From NCBI GenBank assembly GCA_964391325.1, contig CAYMJM010000011.1:1-25902 (forward strand): a stretch of 25,902 nucleotides of DNA. The letters are read 5' to 3'. This document shows, in pieces, positions 13,817 through 23,100 of the stretch; position 1 is the stretch's first letter, and each line of letters begins with the position of its first letter. The stretch is from CAYMJM01 sp964391325 (GTDB lineage Bacteria > Patescibacteriota > Dojkabacteria > B142 > JAFGMG01). The notes beneath the pieces were generated by a model, which saw only the letters and a program-made list of their open reading frames with translations, made no database searches and was not told the origin of the DNA. The translations under genes and the position numbers were made by a program.

Positions 13817-15001
13817 ATGTATAAAAGTAAAAAGTATAATAAATCTTCTAAATTCAAAGGCAAAACTAACTATAGCTACTCAAAAAATTACAGAGCATCA
13901 AGAATACCAATAGATAAGTATATAGTCAGCCATACAAATAATCTAGCAATAGAAGCGTACAAGCCCAAACATAGGTTCTTGGATTTAGACATATCGCCCA
14001 TAGTAAAAGCAAATATACTAAAAAAGGAATATATCTATCCGACAAGAATTCAGGATGAAATAATTCCCTATATTATTAAGGGAAGAGATGTACTGGGCTT
14101 AGCTGAGACAGGATCAGGGAAAACAGCCGCATTTTTAATACCTACAATTTCAAAAGCATTAACAAATAGAACCCAGAAGGTACTTATCGTAACTCCAACA
14201 CGAGAACTAGCCACTCAAATTGAAAGCGAATTTAAACAATTTGCATTTTCTACTGGTTTAAGGTCAGTTCTAGTAATAGGTGGAGCAAGTATCAATGTTC
14301 AGATTATGCTCTTAAAAAGAACCCCTACGTTTGTTATAGCTACTCCGGGAAGATTAAAAGATTTATTCCTGCGCAAAGCTATAAATTTAGACGATTATAA
14401 TAATATTATCCTTGACGAAGTTGACAGAATGCTTGATATGGGATTTATACACGATGTTAGATTTATTATTTCCAAACTCCGACAGGAGCGACAAACCTTA
14501 TTTTTTTCTGCTACCATGAATCAGAAAGCCCAAACTATTTCTGAGTCTTTGTTAAACAACCCAGTCAAGGTTCAGATAACTGGTAAACAAGCTCCTAGCA
14601 CAATTGAGCAAAATGTCATAAGGCTGAGTTCTCATAAGGAGAAATATAGTAAGCTGCATACATTATTGAAGAATACAGAACTCAAGAAAGTACTGATTTT
14701 CACCCGAACAAAAAGAAGGGCTGACAAACTAAGTACCGATCTTTCTGACCATGGGTTTAAAGTAGGCACTTTACACGGTAATAAATCTCAAGGAGCCAGA
14801 AATAGGGTCATCGATAAATTCAGAAGAGATGAAATTGCTGTATTAGTTGCAACTGATGTAGCAGCCAGGGGATTAGATATACCGGATATCACTCATGTAA
14901 TTAATTATGATGAGCCAGATAACTATGATGATTACCTGCATCGTATTGGCAGAACAGGTAGAGCACACAAACAGGGACAAGCTTTAACATTCGTATGCTG
15001 A
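13817..15001 (+). CDS. DEAD-box ATP-dependent RNA helicase (DEVD variant), 394 aa
   Basis: This is an RNA-unwinding ATPase. A basic Lys/Tyr/Ser-rich tail (1-30) likely binds RNA. Then come the Q motif with Q79, motif I AETGSGKT (96-103), PTRELA (127-132), GG (155-156) and TPGR (176-179). Motif II is DEVD (200-203) instead of DEAD, and motif III is SAT (231-233). The second RecA domain has VLIFTRTKRRADKL, LHGNKSQGAR, ATDVAARGLDIPD and HRIGRTGR. The protein stops directly after GQALTFVC, about 15-20 residues before the usual end of the RhlE-type core, with no C-terminal extension. The next frame would add only ADHEIAT before a stop. ATP and RNA motifs are complete, so it is probably active. A long leader with a hairpin precedes it. 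Confidence 0.93.
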   Translation: MYKSKKYNKSSKFKGKTNYSYSKNYRASRIPIDKYIVSHTNNLAIEAYKPKHRFLDLDISPIVKANILKKEYIYPTRIQDEIIPYIIKGRDVLGLAETGSGKTAAFLIPTISKALTNRTQKVLIVTPTRELATQIESEFKQFAFSTGLRSVLVIGGASINVQIMLLKRTPTFVIATPGRLKDLFLRKAINLDDYNNIILDEVDRMLDMGFIHDVRFIISKLRQERQTLFFSATMNQKAQTISESLLNNPVKVQITGKQAPSTIEQNVIRLSSHKEKYSKLHTLLKNTELKKVLIFTRTKRRADKLSTDLSDHGFKVGTLHGNKSQGARNRVIDKFRRDEIAVLVATDVAARGLDIPDITHVINYDEPDNYDDYLHRIGRTGRAHKQGQALTFVC

Positions 15002-15074
15002 TCATGAGATAGCCACATAAACTGTACTCTGTCTCGGTTGCTAAAGAGTGGACAATAATGAGAAGATCTTAAAT

Positions 15075-15623
15075 TTACTTTCTAAGGATCAAGTTTCCCC
15101 CTCTGCAATACTCAAAACCATTTCTCAAAGCCACATCATCAATAATTTGATACGCCTTATCAAGGGGAAGTTGTTCTGATCTTACTTTATAATGATTACC
15201 CGCAGAGACTATTTCTATAGATATTAAGCCAAATCTTGTGACAACTTCTATCATATTTTGCAGCATGTCGTCCCTAAAATTCTCATAGGGCAAAAATTCA
15301 CGGCGTACAGGTCTCGACAATACACCTCTGGGAGCGCCCTGTGGCATATGATTGATAAGTATACCTATCCCATCAAGGTATCTAATTAAGTTAAACCCTG
15401 ATACGGCAGCACGTTCTGCACTCTCGGTATGTAATAAAAGTATTCCAAAATCTCCATTATAACCGTCGCGGGACCACTTCGCATCGTCAGGCAAAGCCAT
15501 AGTTAAGCTTGTATGAAAAGCTCCATATTCGTTAATAACCAGCCCACCATACGCGGCTTGGACTAGATCTTGCAAAACCCCCTCCTTCACAACATCATGG
15601 CAAGTTAGCTGTTCTCCGCTCAT
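15075..15623 (-). CDS. Hypothetical protein, 182 aa
   Basis: I do not recognise this protein. It is soluble, mixed alpha/beta and without signal peptide. Features include a strand pair GGLVINEYGAFHTSLTMALP, a strand FGILLLHTES (about 59-68), a helix with FNLIRYLDGIGILINHMP and a C-terminal AYQIIDDVALRNGFEYCRGG then NLILRK. It starts with ATG; a second ATG in another frame overlaps it. It may share transcripts with the carbonic-anhydrase-like gene 34 bases upstream on the same strand. Confidence 0.65.
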   Translation of the reverse strand: MSGEQLTCHDVVKEGVLQDLVQAAYGGLVINEYGAFHTSLTMALPDDAKWSRDGYNGDFGILLLHTESAERAAVSGFNLIRYLDGIGILINHMPQGAPRGVLSRPVRREFLPYENFRDDMLQNMIEVVTRFGLISIEIVSAGNHYKVRSEQLPLDKAYQIIDDVALRNGFEYCRGGNLILRK

Positions 15624-15657
15624 CGCATAGATATAATTGATAAATTAATAGAGTGCA

Positions 15658-16086
15658 TCAATATTTTTTCATATTATATACTTCCACCTCTCCTTCCAGA
15701 GGAGCATACACTACCTTAATTGTTTTCCCTGGAAAAATTTTCTCAAGCATGATCCTTGCTTCACTCGCATATTTCAAATGCTCTTGCTTATCACGTTCTT
15801 TATCCAGACCCGCCTCAATGGTTTTGTCCTGAGCGTAGCCACCACAATCCTGATGATCAATAATAACAATCTCATCAGGATCATGCAGTTTAACTGACAA
15901 ATCTAGCTGCCTAAGTAAGGCTTGCCTATGAAAGTCTTCCAACGGTTTTACTAGATCTCTCGAGGCTCCAGCTACAATAACCTCATCGCACTCTCCCAGG
16001 TAGCCATTCTCCCCCAGCCACTTTTGCGTACTTTTCTGCAGTCTAAAATCCATACACATCAGTATACAGGCTTTTGCTTTATGCAT
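15658..16086 (-). CDS. Compact beta-carbonic-anhydrase-like protein, 142 aa
   Basis: The zinc-site pattern of beta carbonic anhydrases is present: C11-M-D13-F-R15 at the end of the first strand, and H78-Q-D-C81-G-G. In beta carbonic anhydrase, the two Cys and the His bind zinc, and the Asp-Arg pair forms the catalytic dyad. The protein is only 142 residues against about 190-220 for normal enzymes. It lacks the N-terminal helices and the GNA motif; AGASRDL (39-45) takes its place. It could be a true minimal CO2 hydratase or a related zinc protein with another role. It is upstream of the 182-residue unknown gene (34-base gap). A 6-bp inverted repeat (16112-16129) lies 25 bases before the start. 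Confidence 0.75.
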   Translation of the reverse strand: MHKAKACILMCMDFRLQKSTQKWLGENGYLGECDEVIVAGASRDLVKPLEDFHRQALLRQLDLSVKLHDPDEIVIIDHQDCGGYAQDKTIEAGLDKERDKQEHLKYASEARIMLEKIFPGKTIKVVYAPLEGEVEVYNMKKY

Positions 16087-16111
16087 AATTACTTAAATAA
16101 TAATTAGCACG

Positions 16112-16129
16112 TAATACTACACTGTATTA
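16112..16129. promoter_or_regulatory. Small inverted repeat between divergent genes
   Basis: TAATAC (16112-16117) and GTATTA (16124-16129) flank TACACT. A second one, GTCAC-TG-GTGAC, lies at about 16178-16189. Either could be an operator for the carbonic-anhydrase-like gene or mscL. Evidence is weak. Confidence 0.25.
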
Positions 16130-16216
16130 TTGAGTTTGTGAAGGCTTTCAAGCAATAATCAACACAAACTTGATAAGTCACTGGTGACAAAGCTATGGAA
16201 ATTTAGTTAATCTCTG

Positions 16217-16222
16217 TATAAT
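16217..16222 (+). promoter_or_regulatory. Probable -10 box of mscL
   Basis: TATAAT at 16217-16222, preceded directly by TG, is the best -10 in the region upstream of mscL. No -35 is recognisable. The leader would be roughly 90 bases and contains no ribosome binding site. Confidence 0.4.
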
Positions 16223-16319
16223 ATATTAAAAGTTATAGTGTGTGTAATTAGGCCTTTTCAATCACTACTATAAATACAACTAATTCAAATTAATTTATAA
16301 ATATTTATTTACAACTCTT

Positions 16320-16694
16320 ATGAAAAAGGAAACTAAAAGTTTTATACAAGATTTCCAAAAATTTGTTATGGATGGCAATGTATTGGATTTACTTGTCGGC
16401 TTCATTCTAGGAGCAGGGTTTACTAATCTTGTACAGTCCTTCGCTACAAACATAATCATGCCCCCCATCGGAGCTCTTCTGGGTGACACAGACTTTTCTA
16501 ATTTATATATCAACTTATCCAATCAGGACTTTGATTCGCTTGCGGCAGCAGAGCAAGCTGGTGCACCAGTAATAAGGTATGGGTTGTTTTTAACACAATT
16601 ATTGGATTTTCTCATTTTAGCACTGATAGTGTTCATATTTCTTCGTCTACTATTTCGCTCTTACCAAGAGGAAAAACTAAAAACAAAAAAATAA
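16320..16694 (+). CDS. mscL: Large-conductance mechanosensitive channel MscL, 124 aa
   Basis: MscL is a homopentameric membrane channel that opens under membrane tension and releases solutes on osmotic downshock. The N-terminal amphipathic helix (KSFIQDFQKFVMDG) is followed by TM1 NVLDLLVGFILGAGFTNLVQS (about 20-42), which carries the pore-lining Gly/Ala/Val pattern, and by the conserved NIIMPPIGALLG. The periplasmic loop (about 56-85) is of usual length. TM2 is YGLFLTQLLDFLILALIVFIFLRLL, followed by a charged C-terminal helix. The length is normal for the family. The ATG lies in an AT-rich leader. The pore constriction residue region (LLVGFI) is conserved. Confidence 0.95.
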   Translation: MKKETKSFIQDFQKFVMDGNVLDLLVGFILGAGFTNLVQSFATNIIMPPIGALLGDTDFSNLYINLSNQDFDSLAAAEQAGAPVIRYGLFLTQLLDFLILALIVFIFLRLLFRSYQEEKLKTKK

Positions 16695-16767
16695 AAAGTA
16701 GCCCTTGTAGATTTTCCTTTACTATAAGATAATTGCGGCAATACTGTTACTTTTCATACAAATATTG

Positions 16768-17703
16768 ATGGACTTTACAGTTTTTGGTGGCGGCAGCTGG
16801 GGCACAGCACTGGCTATTCATCTAAGAAGAAATAACCATACAGTTAAAATCTGGGAGTTCAACAGGGAGCAAGCTGAACAAATGCAGAAAAGCAGGTTTT
16901 GTCCGCTACTACCTGAAAAGGTACTTATACCCAAAGATATTTTTGTAACCTCTAGCCTAGAAAAGGCTGTTGAAAATACCGATGTCATTTTAGTTGCTGT
17001 ACCGTCGGACAAAGTTGAAACAACTATCACGAATGCTAAAAAATTTATCTCTAATCAAGAAGTATTACTTTGTTCAAAGGGCTTCGCTAGTAGACAGAGA
17101 CTACAATCAGACGTTCTGCAACAAAACCTCCCTCATAATGCGATTTACTGCTTATACGGACCGACATTAGCTATAGAACTAGCAAATGGACTACTAACTG
17201 GCATTGTTCTAGCTGGAAAAAGTGACAAATCAGCTCTGAAAAAAGCGCTAAAATCCGACATACTGCGAGTTGAGACGACTGATGATATGATAGGTGTGCA
17301 AGTTGGAGCTGCATTAAAAAATGTAATTGCAATATTAATAGGAATAGCTGAAGGAGTAGGATTAGGACAAAATGCTACAGCATATGTGTTCACTAAAGGA
17401 CTTAATGAGATCAAAACAATTGGCGTGGCTATGGGAGCTGATCCGGAAACATTCATGGGATTAACTGCCATTGGAGACTTGACACTACGATCAAGAAATA
17501 GGATGCTTGGCGTTGAAATTGGGAAAGGGCGAAGCCTAGAGGAAACTTTGAAACATACAAACCATGTACTTGAGGGGATCGCATCTGTACAGGATGCTCT
17601 AATGTTAAAAAATAAACTCAACTTAAACCTGCCTATGATCAGCGAATTGTATAAAATACTTTTTAAGAGTAAAGCGCCCAAGGAAGCTTTAAGCAATATC
17701 TAA
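16768..17703 (+). CDS. gpsA: NAD(P)-dependent glycerol-3-phosphate dehydrogenase, 311 aa
   Basis: GpsA reduces dihydroxyacetone phosphate to sn-glycerol-3-phosphate, the backbone for phospholipids. The dinucleotide-binding motif GGGSWGTALA starts at about residue 7. Later come VAVPSDKV, the strand CSKGF (SKG is typical), GPTLAIELANG (usually GPSFA.E), the helix AALKNVIAILIGIAEGVGLGQN with the catalytic Lys, and TAIGDLTLRSRNRMLGVEIGKG. The length is slightly short compared with about 330 residues. A TTG directly before the ATG (16765) is also possible; I choose the ATG. The gene ends 7 bases before the stop of the convergent surface-protein gene. No ribosome binding site is seen. Confidence 0.95.
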   Translation: MDFTVFGGGSWGTALAIHLRRNNHTVKIWEFNREQAEQMQKSRFCPLLPEKVLIPKDIFVTSSLEKAVENTDVILVAVPSDKVETTITNAKKFISNQEVLLCSKGFASRQRLQSDVLQQNLPHNAIYCLYGPTLAIELANGLLTGIVLAGKSDKSALKKALKSDILRVETTDDMIGVQVGAALKNVIAILIGIAEGVGLGQNATAYVFTKGLNEIKTIGVAMGADPETFMGLTAIGDLTLRSRNRMLGVEIGKGRSLEETLKHTNHVLEGIASVQDALMLKNKLNLNLPMISELYKILFKSKAPKEALSNI

Positions 17704-17724
17704 CTTCTACCTACAAGTTTTTAT
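17702..17724. terminator. Possible shared weak terminator between convergent genes
   Basis: AACTT and AAGTT flank a short loop just after the gpsA stop and are followed by TTTTAT on the plus strand. The stem is only 5 bp, so a terminator role is uncertain. Confidence 0.3.
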
Positions 17725-19354
17725 GAGCTTCGTGTGATGTCTTGGACAAAAGCCAACTAAGCGTCATAATGATGAATGATACCAGTGATAACAAAAATAG
17801 AGGTATCAAGCAAATCCATATTAGATTATAATCAAACCCCTCATCTTCATCGTCAGTAATTACTATATCAGTGTCTGTCTCACCTTCCTCCTCTTGTTTT
17901 TGCTCCTTCTCTTTGGCTTCTTCTTGCTCTTTTCTTTCTTGTGCCTCACGTTCTTCCCTTTCTTTACGGATTTTCTCTAATTCTTTTTCAAAATCATAAT
18001 CCGGCTCATCTGTTTTTCCTTTTGTGATCTGAATATCGCGAGTATAGACTAGTGACCCTGTAGACTTTCCACTGTCCTTAGGTTGAGAATAAGGAAAGAC
18101 TTTCAAGTTTATTGAAGCTTCGGCTATATTATCGTTATTTACAATTCTGACTTTACATACATAAGAACCAGCCTGTTGATTAAAAACTATGCTTTTTGTA
18201 CCGCCAGAGCAATCTCCTGACCAACTGTATGCGACTGACCCTTTACTATTGCCTACCACTTCTGCCTCAAGGGTAATCTTAGTACCTGCGTACACTGCTG
18301 TACCAGGATGAGCTTTGATACTTACTTTCAACGGATTAATATATTGCTGCACTATTTCTATTGAACCTAATGATGATAGTTCCCCAACTAACTCCCATCC
18401 ACTATTCAAAGTAGCCTCATCTACTGCTATCCCATAGTAGTAAGCAGTGCCAGCATTAAAAGCATGCTGAGGGTTGCAACTGTACTTATTGTTTAAATAT
18501 TCTGACCATAAACACCCTTTGCCATCCCACTTGAAAGTATATTGACCATTTGCCAGATAACTATAATTACCACCAGCATCTTGAATAGTCCTTATTACCC
18601 TAATATAGGATGGATTTGATTTATTATCCATAATGAAAATCCACAGAGCAGTTGCATTAGAATTATCTTCTACTGTATAAGTCATATCTGATGTACTCCG
18701 AACTTCATCTCTATAAAGAACCACTTGAAAGGGGTTAACTGCGATATCCAATGTAGGTGTAATATGATCTATCACAAGCTCATATTCATAACAATAATTA
18801 GGTGCCTGAGTTGGAAGAGAAGTTGTAGTTCCTGTCCCCATATTTCCGGCGGTATCTGAAGCGCATATTCTAACTGTATAAGCACCAGTGGGAAGATCTG
18901 TTGTGTTGATAACCGTATAGGCTTTTACTGTCAGAGTTGTTCCATAACTACCGTTTAGTATGGTACTCAAAGTTCCTTGTTTCAGAACACCACTTCCATT
19001 AGCGATTGAATAGTTTATAGCACTTATAGGAGATGCTTCATCTACTGCTTCAGCCTGAATTTTAGTCTGGTGTGCCACCAGTTGGTCCACAGAAACCTGA
19101 CTTATAATAGGTGGATTTGTGTCTAACTTCTCTTCTTCAGGTTCTGGTGCCTCAGGCTGAGGTTGTGGTTGAGGTTCAGCAAGAGGAACGACGTCATCAG
19201 TGCTGACCTCCTCCTCTTTCAATGGTTGCTCCACAGAAGGGTTAATTTCAGAAGCGCCGGAATTAAATAAGAAAACGAATTGGCTAAAAACAGCTATCAA
19301 GGAAAAAGATACAATAATAGAAACTACAAACAGAAGTTTACGACTCAATGCCAT
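17711..19354 (-). CDS. Surface-exposed bitopic protein with Ig-like domains, 547 aa
   Basis: A signal-anchor helix (about residues 7-30) is followed by a Pro/Glu/Gln-rich spacer (45-75) and then three beta-rich domains. The first (about 80-200) is Ig-like. The second (about 203-340) carries a FlgD-Ig-like pattern (YTFKWDGKG with AGTAYYYGIAVDEA). The third (about 345-425) is PKD-like (SVAYSWSGDCSGG and GSYVCKVRIVNND, where two Cys could form a disulfide). A highly charged Glu/Lys coiled coil (about 448-495) leads to an acidic stretch and a C-terminal membrane helix (517-541) with a short basic tail. The protein would be anchored at both ends and present a large extracellular loop. Adhesion or cell-cell contact is inferred. 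The gene is a single unit with ATG start and no ribosome binding site. Confidence 0.8.
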   Translation of the reverse strand: MALSRKLLFVVSIIVSFSLIAVFSQFVFLFNSGASEINPSVEQPLKEEEVSTDDVVPLAEPQPQPQPEAPEPEEEKLDTNPPIISQVSVDQLVAHQTKIQAEAVDEASPISAINYSIANGSGVLKQGTLSTILNGSYGTTLTVKAYTVINTTDLPTGAYTVRICASDTAGNMGTGTTTSLPTQAPNYCYEYELVIDHITPTLDIAVNPFQVVLYRDEVRSTSDMTYTVEDNSNATALWIFIMDNKSNPSYIRVIRTIQDAGGNYSYLANGQYTFKWDGKGCLWSEYLNNKYSCNPQHAFNAGTAYYYGIAVDEATLNSGWELVGELSSLGSIEIVQQYINPLKVSIKAHPGTAVYAGTKITLEAEVVGNSKGSVAYSWSGDCSGGTKSIVFNQQAGSYVCKVRIVNNDNIAEASINLKVFPYSQPKDSGKSTGSLVYTRDIQITKGKTDEPDYDFEKELEKIRKEREEREAQERKEQEEAKEKEQKQEEEGETDTDIVITDDEDEGFDYNLIWICLIPLFLLSLVSFIIMTLSWLLSKTSHEAHKNL

Positions 19355-19476
19355 GGTGTTAAATGTAAAAGCTATCTAGGGGCAGAAGCGGAGCATTAAT
19401 TTATTATATAAAAGTATGAGGATAAACACAAGAAAAATGCAGGAACTTCCCATCTTTTATATCTTTACAGTTAGCT

Positions 19477-20157
19477 TTACTGTTTTTTTACCTTACCACT
19501 TTCAATTTCTATTATCCTTTGTGTTTTATTTGCAATTTCCAGATCGTGAGTTACAACAACAAATGTCTCATTAAATTCTTTGTTTAAGCGAAGAATTAAA
19601 TCAAAAATTTCAAATGCTGTTTTTCTATCAAGATTGCCCGTAGGTTCATCAGCCCACACTACAGCAGGTTTGTGAACTAAAGCCCTAGCTATAGTAACAC
19701 GCTGTTTTTGACCGCCGGACAATTCGCTTGGTTTATGGTCAAATCTATCCTTCAACCCTACGACCTCCAACATTTCCAATGCCTGACTTCGCGCTTCTTT
19801 TGGATGTACGCCAGAAATTAATAAAGGCATCTGTACATTTTCCAAAGCTGTAAGCACAGGAATTAGGTTAAAGGTTTGAAAGATAAATCCCATTTTAGTA
19901 GCCCTATAATGAGTTTTCGCTCTATCTTTCATTTCTTGGAGATTTTGACCATCAATAAAAACATTTCCGGAGGTAGCCTCATCTATACCTGATATGATAT
20001 TCAGCAGAGTTGTTTTTCCAGAGCCAGAAGGTCCCATGATAGCAACTATCTCCCCTTCTTGAATCTCGAGATCAATACCGTTAACTGCACGTACCTCATT
20101 ATCCTTCCCTTCACTATATATTTTTGTAATTTTCTCTGCTTTAATTATTGTCTTCAT
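19477..20157 (-). CDS. ABC transporter ATPase, MacB/LolD family, 226 aa
   Basis: This is the ATP-hydrolysing subunit of an FtsX-type transporter. Walker A is GPSGSGKT (42-49), with FQTFNLIPVLTALENV after the Q-loop Gln (about 94). The signature is LSGGQKQR (146-153), Walker B AVVWADEP (165-172), the D-loop GNLD (174-177) and the switch His204 in VTHD. These features and the length are typical of LolD/MacB/YknY ATPases, which work as mechanotransmission pumps for proteins, peptides or lipoproteins. It is encoded 26 bases after the permease, in one operon. The cargo is not evident; in a monoderm cell, export of peptides or control of cell-wall hydrolases is possible. Confidence 0.93.
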   Translation of the reverse strand: MKTIIKAEKITKIYSEGKDNEVRAVNGIDLEIQEGEIVAIMGPSGSGKTTLLNIISGIDEATSGNVFIDGQNLQEMKDRAKTHYRATKMGFIFQTFNLIPVLTALENVQMPLLISGVHPKEARSQALEMLEVVGLKDRFDHKPSELSGGQKQRVTIARALVHKPAVVWADEPTGNLDRKTAFEIFDLILRLNKEFNETFVVVTHDLEIANKTQRIIEIESGKVKKQ

Positions 20158-20183
20158 GTTATTAATTTAATAAAAATAATTAA

Positions 20184-23100
20184 TTATTCTGGATAATTGG
20201 TTGCTTCAACCGGACTTAATCTAGCTGCCTTTATTGAGGGCACCAGTGAAAACAGAATCGAAGCTGTATAAACTATTAGAGAAATAATAATAACCTCTTT
20301 GTATGCAAAAGCAGGCCTAATATCCGGCTGATCATGAAATGTTATATAGAATTCATTAAGCGCACCAATAGTGCCCATAGATATCCCTATAATAATCCCT
20401 AAGGCAGCAATAAAAGTGGCCTCAAAGAAGAACCCTGTCAGAATCGAATTCCTTTGGAAGCCCAGACTGCGTAACATTCCTATCTGCTGTCTACGCTCTT
20501 GAACCGACCTCGCAACAATGATTGCCAAACCTGAAGCACCTACTACTAGACTAAAACCCAGAAAACCTTGAAACATCAAAATCATACTATCTATAAAACT
20601 CTGGCCAGTTCGCACCAGCTCTGTTAACTCTAGGACTTGCACTACATCATAGTTAATAATAGCTTTCCTTATTTCCGTGCTTTTCTCAGAAACATTTACC
20701 TCTTCTTCAAAGCCGACTAAGATCTCAGACTGTGAGTATCTATTAATATATTCATCTTCAAATATGGATTTTAGGTTTGTATCTGTAGTTATTATACCCG
20801 TAGAAAAATTGAAGCTTACCCCAGTTTCTCCCTGAGAAGCAGCAATACCAACTACTTCCATATTAATATTTCGAGTTTGAAATATGTCTGAAACTGTAAA
20901 TCTATCCCCAACTTTTAACTCCGGCCTTTTACCATACCCCACCTCAACAAACGATGCTCCTAAAACTACTTTTGTCGGATCTTTTTTTACTGCTTCCCAG
21001 ACTTCCTCATCATTCGCGTACCCTTCTGCTCGCTCAGACAGCTCTATATTGCTATTATCAATAAAATCTTCTGGTAAGGCATCCAGCCTTGAGGCGTAGG
21101 GGTCATCATCATTATGCTGATAAGCGTACGGATTATCATAAATAGGCAGCTCCTCCAAATCTTTATACAAAAAACCAGGAAGCTCTACATTAGTATGCGT
21201 CATATTTGTTGTAAGTTCTATCCCTTCTAAACTATTAATGTCATTTTGCATTCCTTCTAGCTGATTACCTAATAATTGTGGGGATGGTAGAACCAATACA
21301 TCATAACCTCCAAGTGTCTGCTCTAAGGTCTGCTCATTGATCTGTCTGATTGTTACCTTCATCATACTTGTATAAACAATCAGAAAAATAACAATAGCAA
21401 ACATAATTAAAGTAAGCCCTGTCCTACCTCTATTAACTGCAGGATAGCGAAGTGATATTTTCACCACGGGTATTAATCTTTTAATAGGGGATAAAAGAAC
21501 GGAAAGTGCGTTAGTGAAAAATTCAAGATTGTATGTAATTATTAAGGACATAGAAACTACTAAAACAACCCCGCTGACAAAGAATATTGGAACTGAGGAT
21601 TGAGATTGTCCAGCCTGAATAAAAGAATCAACCTTTGAAAGCAAAGAAGTAAATAGAATTACTATAAAGCTGCTTACTGTAATGGTATAGCTGGAAATAT
21701 CTTTCTTAGTGATCAACTGGATGATTCTATTAAATAGAAATGTTCCGAATATCAATGTAAAAACCACTCCAAAATAAAGACTATATGCTTGCAAGACGTG
21801 CACTGTTTCTTCAAAGCTTGCCTGTGACATTGTTGCAAACTGATTAGTGTCTTGAGCTCGCATATCCTCTAGACTCCCTCTGATACTAAAAAATGAGAGA
21901 AAACTCAGTAGGCTGATTACTGTTAAAATGAATAATAGTACTGTAGTTAAAACCCACTTTTTACTGTACTTCATTTTCTTCTCCTCTTCAAAATCTCTAA
22001 TGGCCTCAACTATATTTAATTTACTGACCTTATAGCTTGCAAATACTGAGGTTAAGATAGTAATAAACGCTCCAGCAGAAAATGCTATGATGATACTATC
22101 TAAGTTAGCGTCAAATACAATACTGAGAACACCTTCCTGTCCTACCAAACCTAAAATATCTTCTAACATAGAATTTAAGCTATATACCATAACATAACCA
22201 ATTCCTACCCCTATAATAATCCCCAATAATGAAGAAAATATGCTATACAAATACCCCTCATAAACAAAGGTTTTCATCAATTGAGTTCTAGTTAAAGCAA
22301 TAGCCCTTAATATACCCATCTCATACTTTCTTTCTGAAGCCAGCATCATATAAAGATTAATTATTAACAAGCTACCAGCAAATATTCCAAAAAAGCTCAT
22401 GACTAAAAATATATCAGCAAATATTTTCATACCAAATCCATCTAGCGCCTGTTGCTTAGCCTCGTAATAGGTGAGACGGGTATTTGAGGACTCGAAAGTC
22501 GATAGTTGTTCTTCAATATAGCTTAGAAACTCTTCTCCATCATAATTATCAGGCTGTACCCCGCCCGCAGCAGACACAGACATAGAATTAGCTGCGTTAG
22601 GTGGCAACCCTATCTGTCGATTAAGAAATTCATTGTCAATAATTATTACTGGGTCACCAGGAATATATCCTCGGTCATAAATTTTTTGGACTGTAGTCTT
22701 AATTATGCTATCACCAAATGGAATTCCTACGGTATCTCCTTCTTCTAGTTCAAGCTTAACAGCTAAGTATTCAGTTACGAATATGCTATCTTCTTTTTCA
22801 AATGGAGCTAATTCTTTTATATGCTGTCCAAAGCTATTATATTCCTCCAAATCAATACCATATAGGGCGATTTGATATGCATTAACTACTGGATCATCAT
22901 TTTCATCAAGTTTGACAGGCGCAACTGCTAAAATGTTTAACGGCGCAACACCATCAACTCTTTCTGTATTAAGGCTGGTTTTTATTTGTTCTATCTCAGA
23001 ACTATTTAAATACGGGATTGGGGCCCCTAGCGGTTGTAATTCATTAGCGCTAACAAGAAGGTCCATTTCTGCTAACTGATCATCCACTATTTTGACGAAT

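Noticed and set aside
17145..17696. 183-codon frame antisense to gpsA
   Set aside because: gpsA is unmistakable on the other strand; the antisense product has no known motif.
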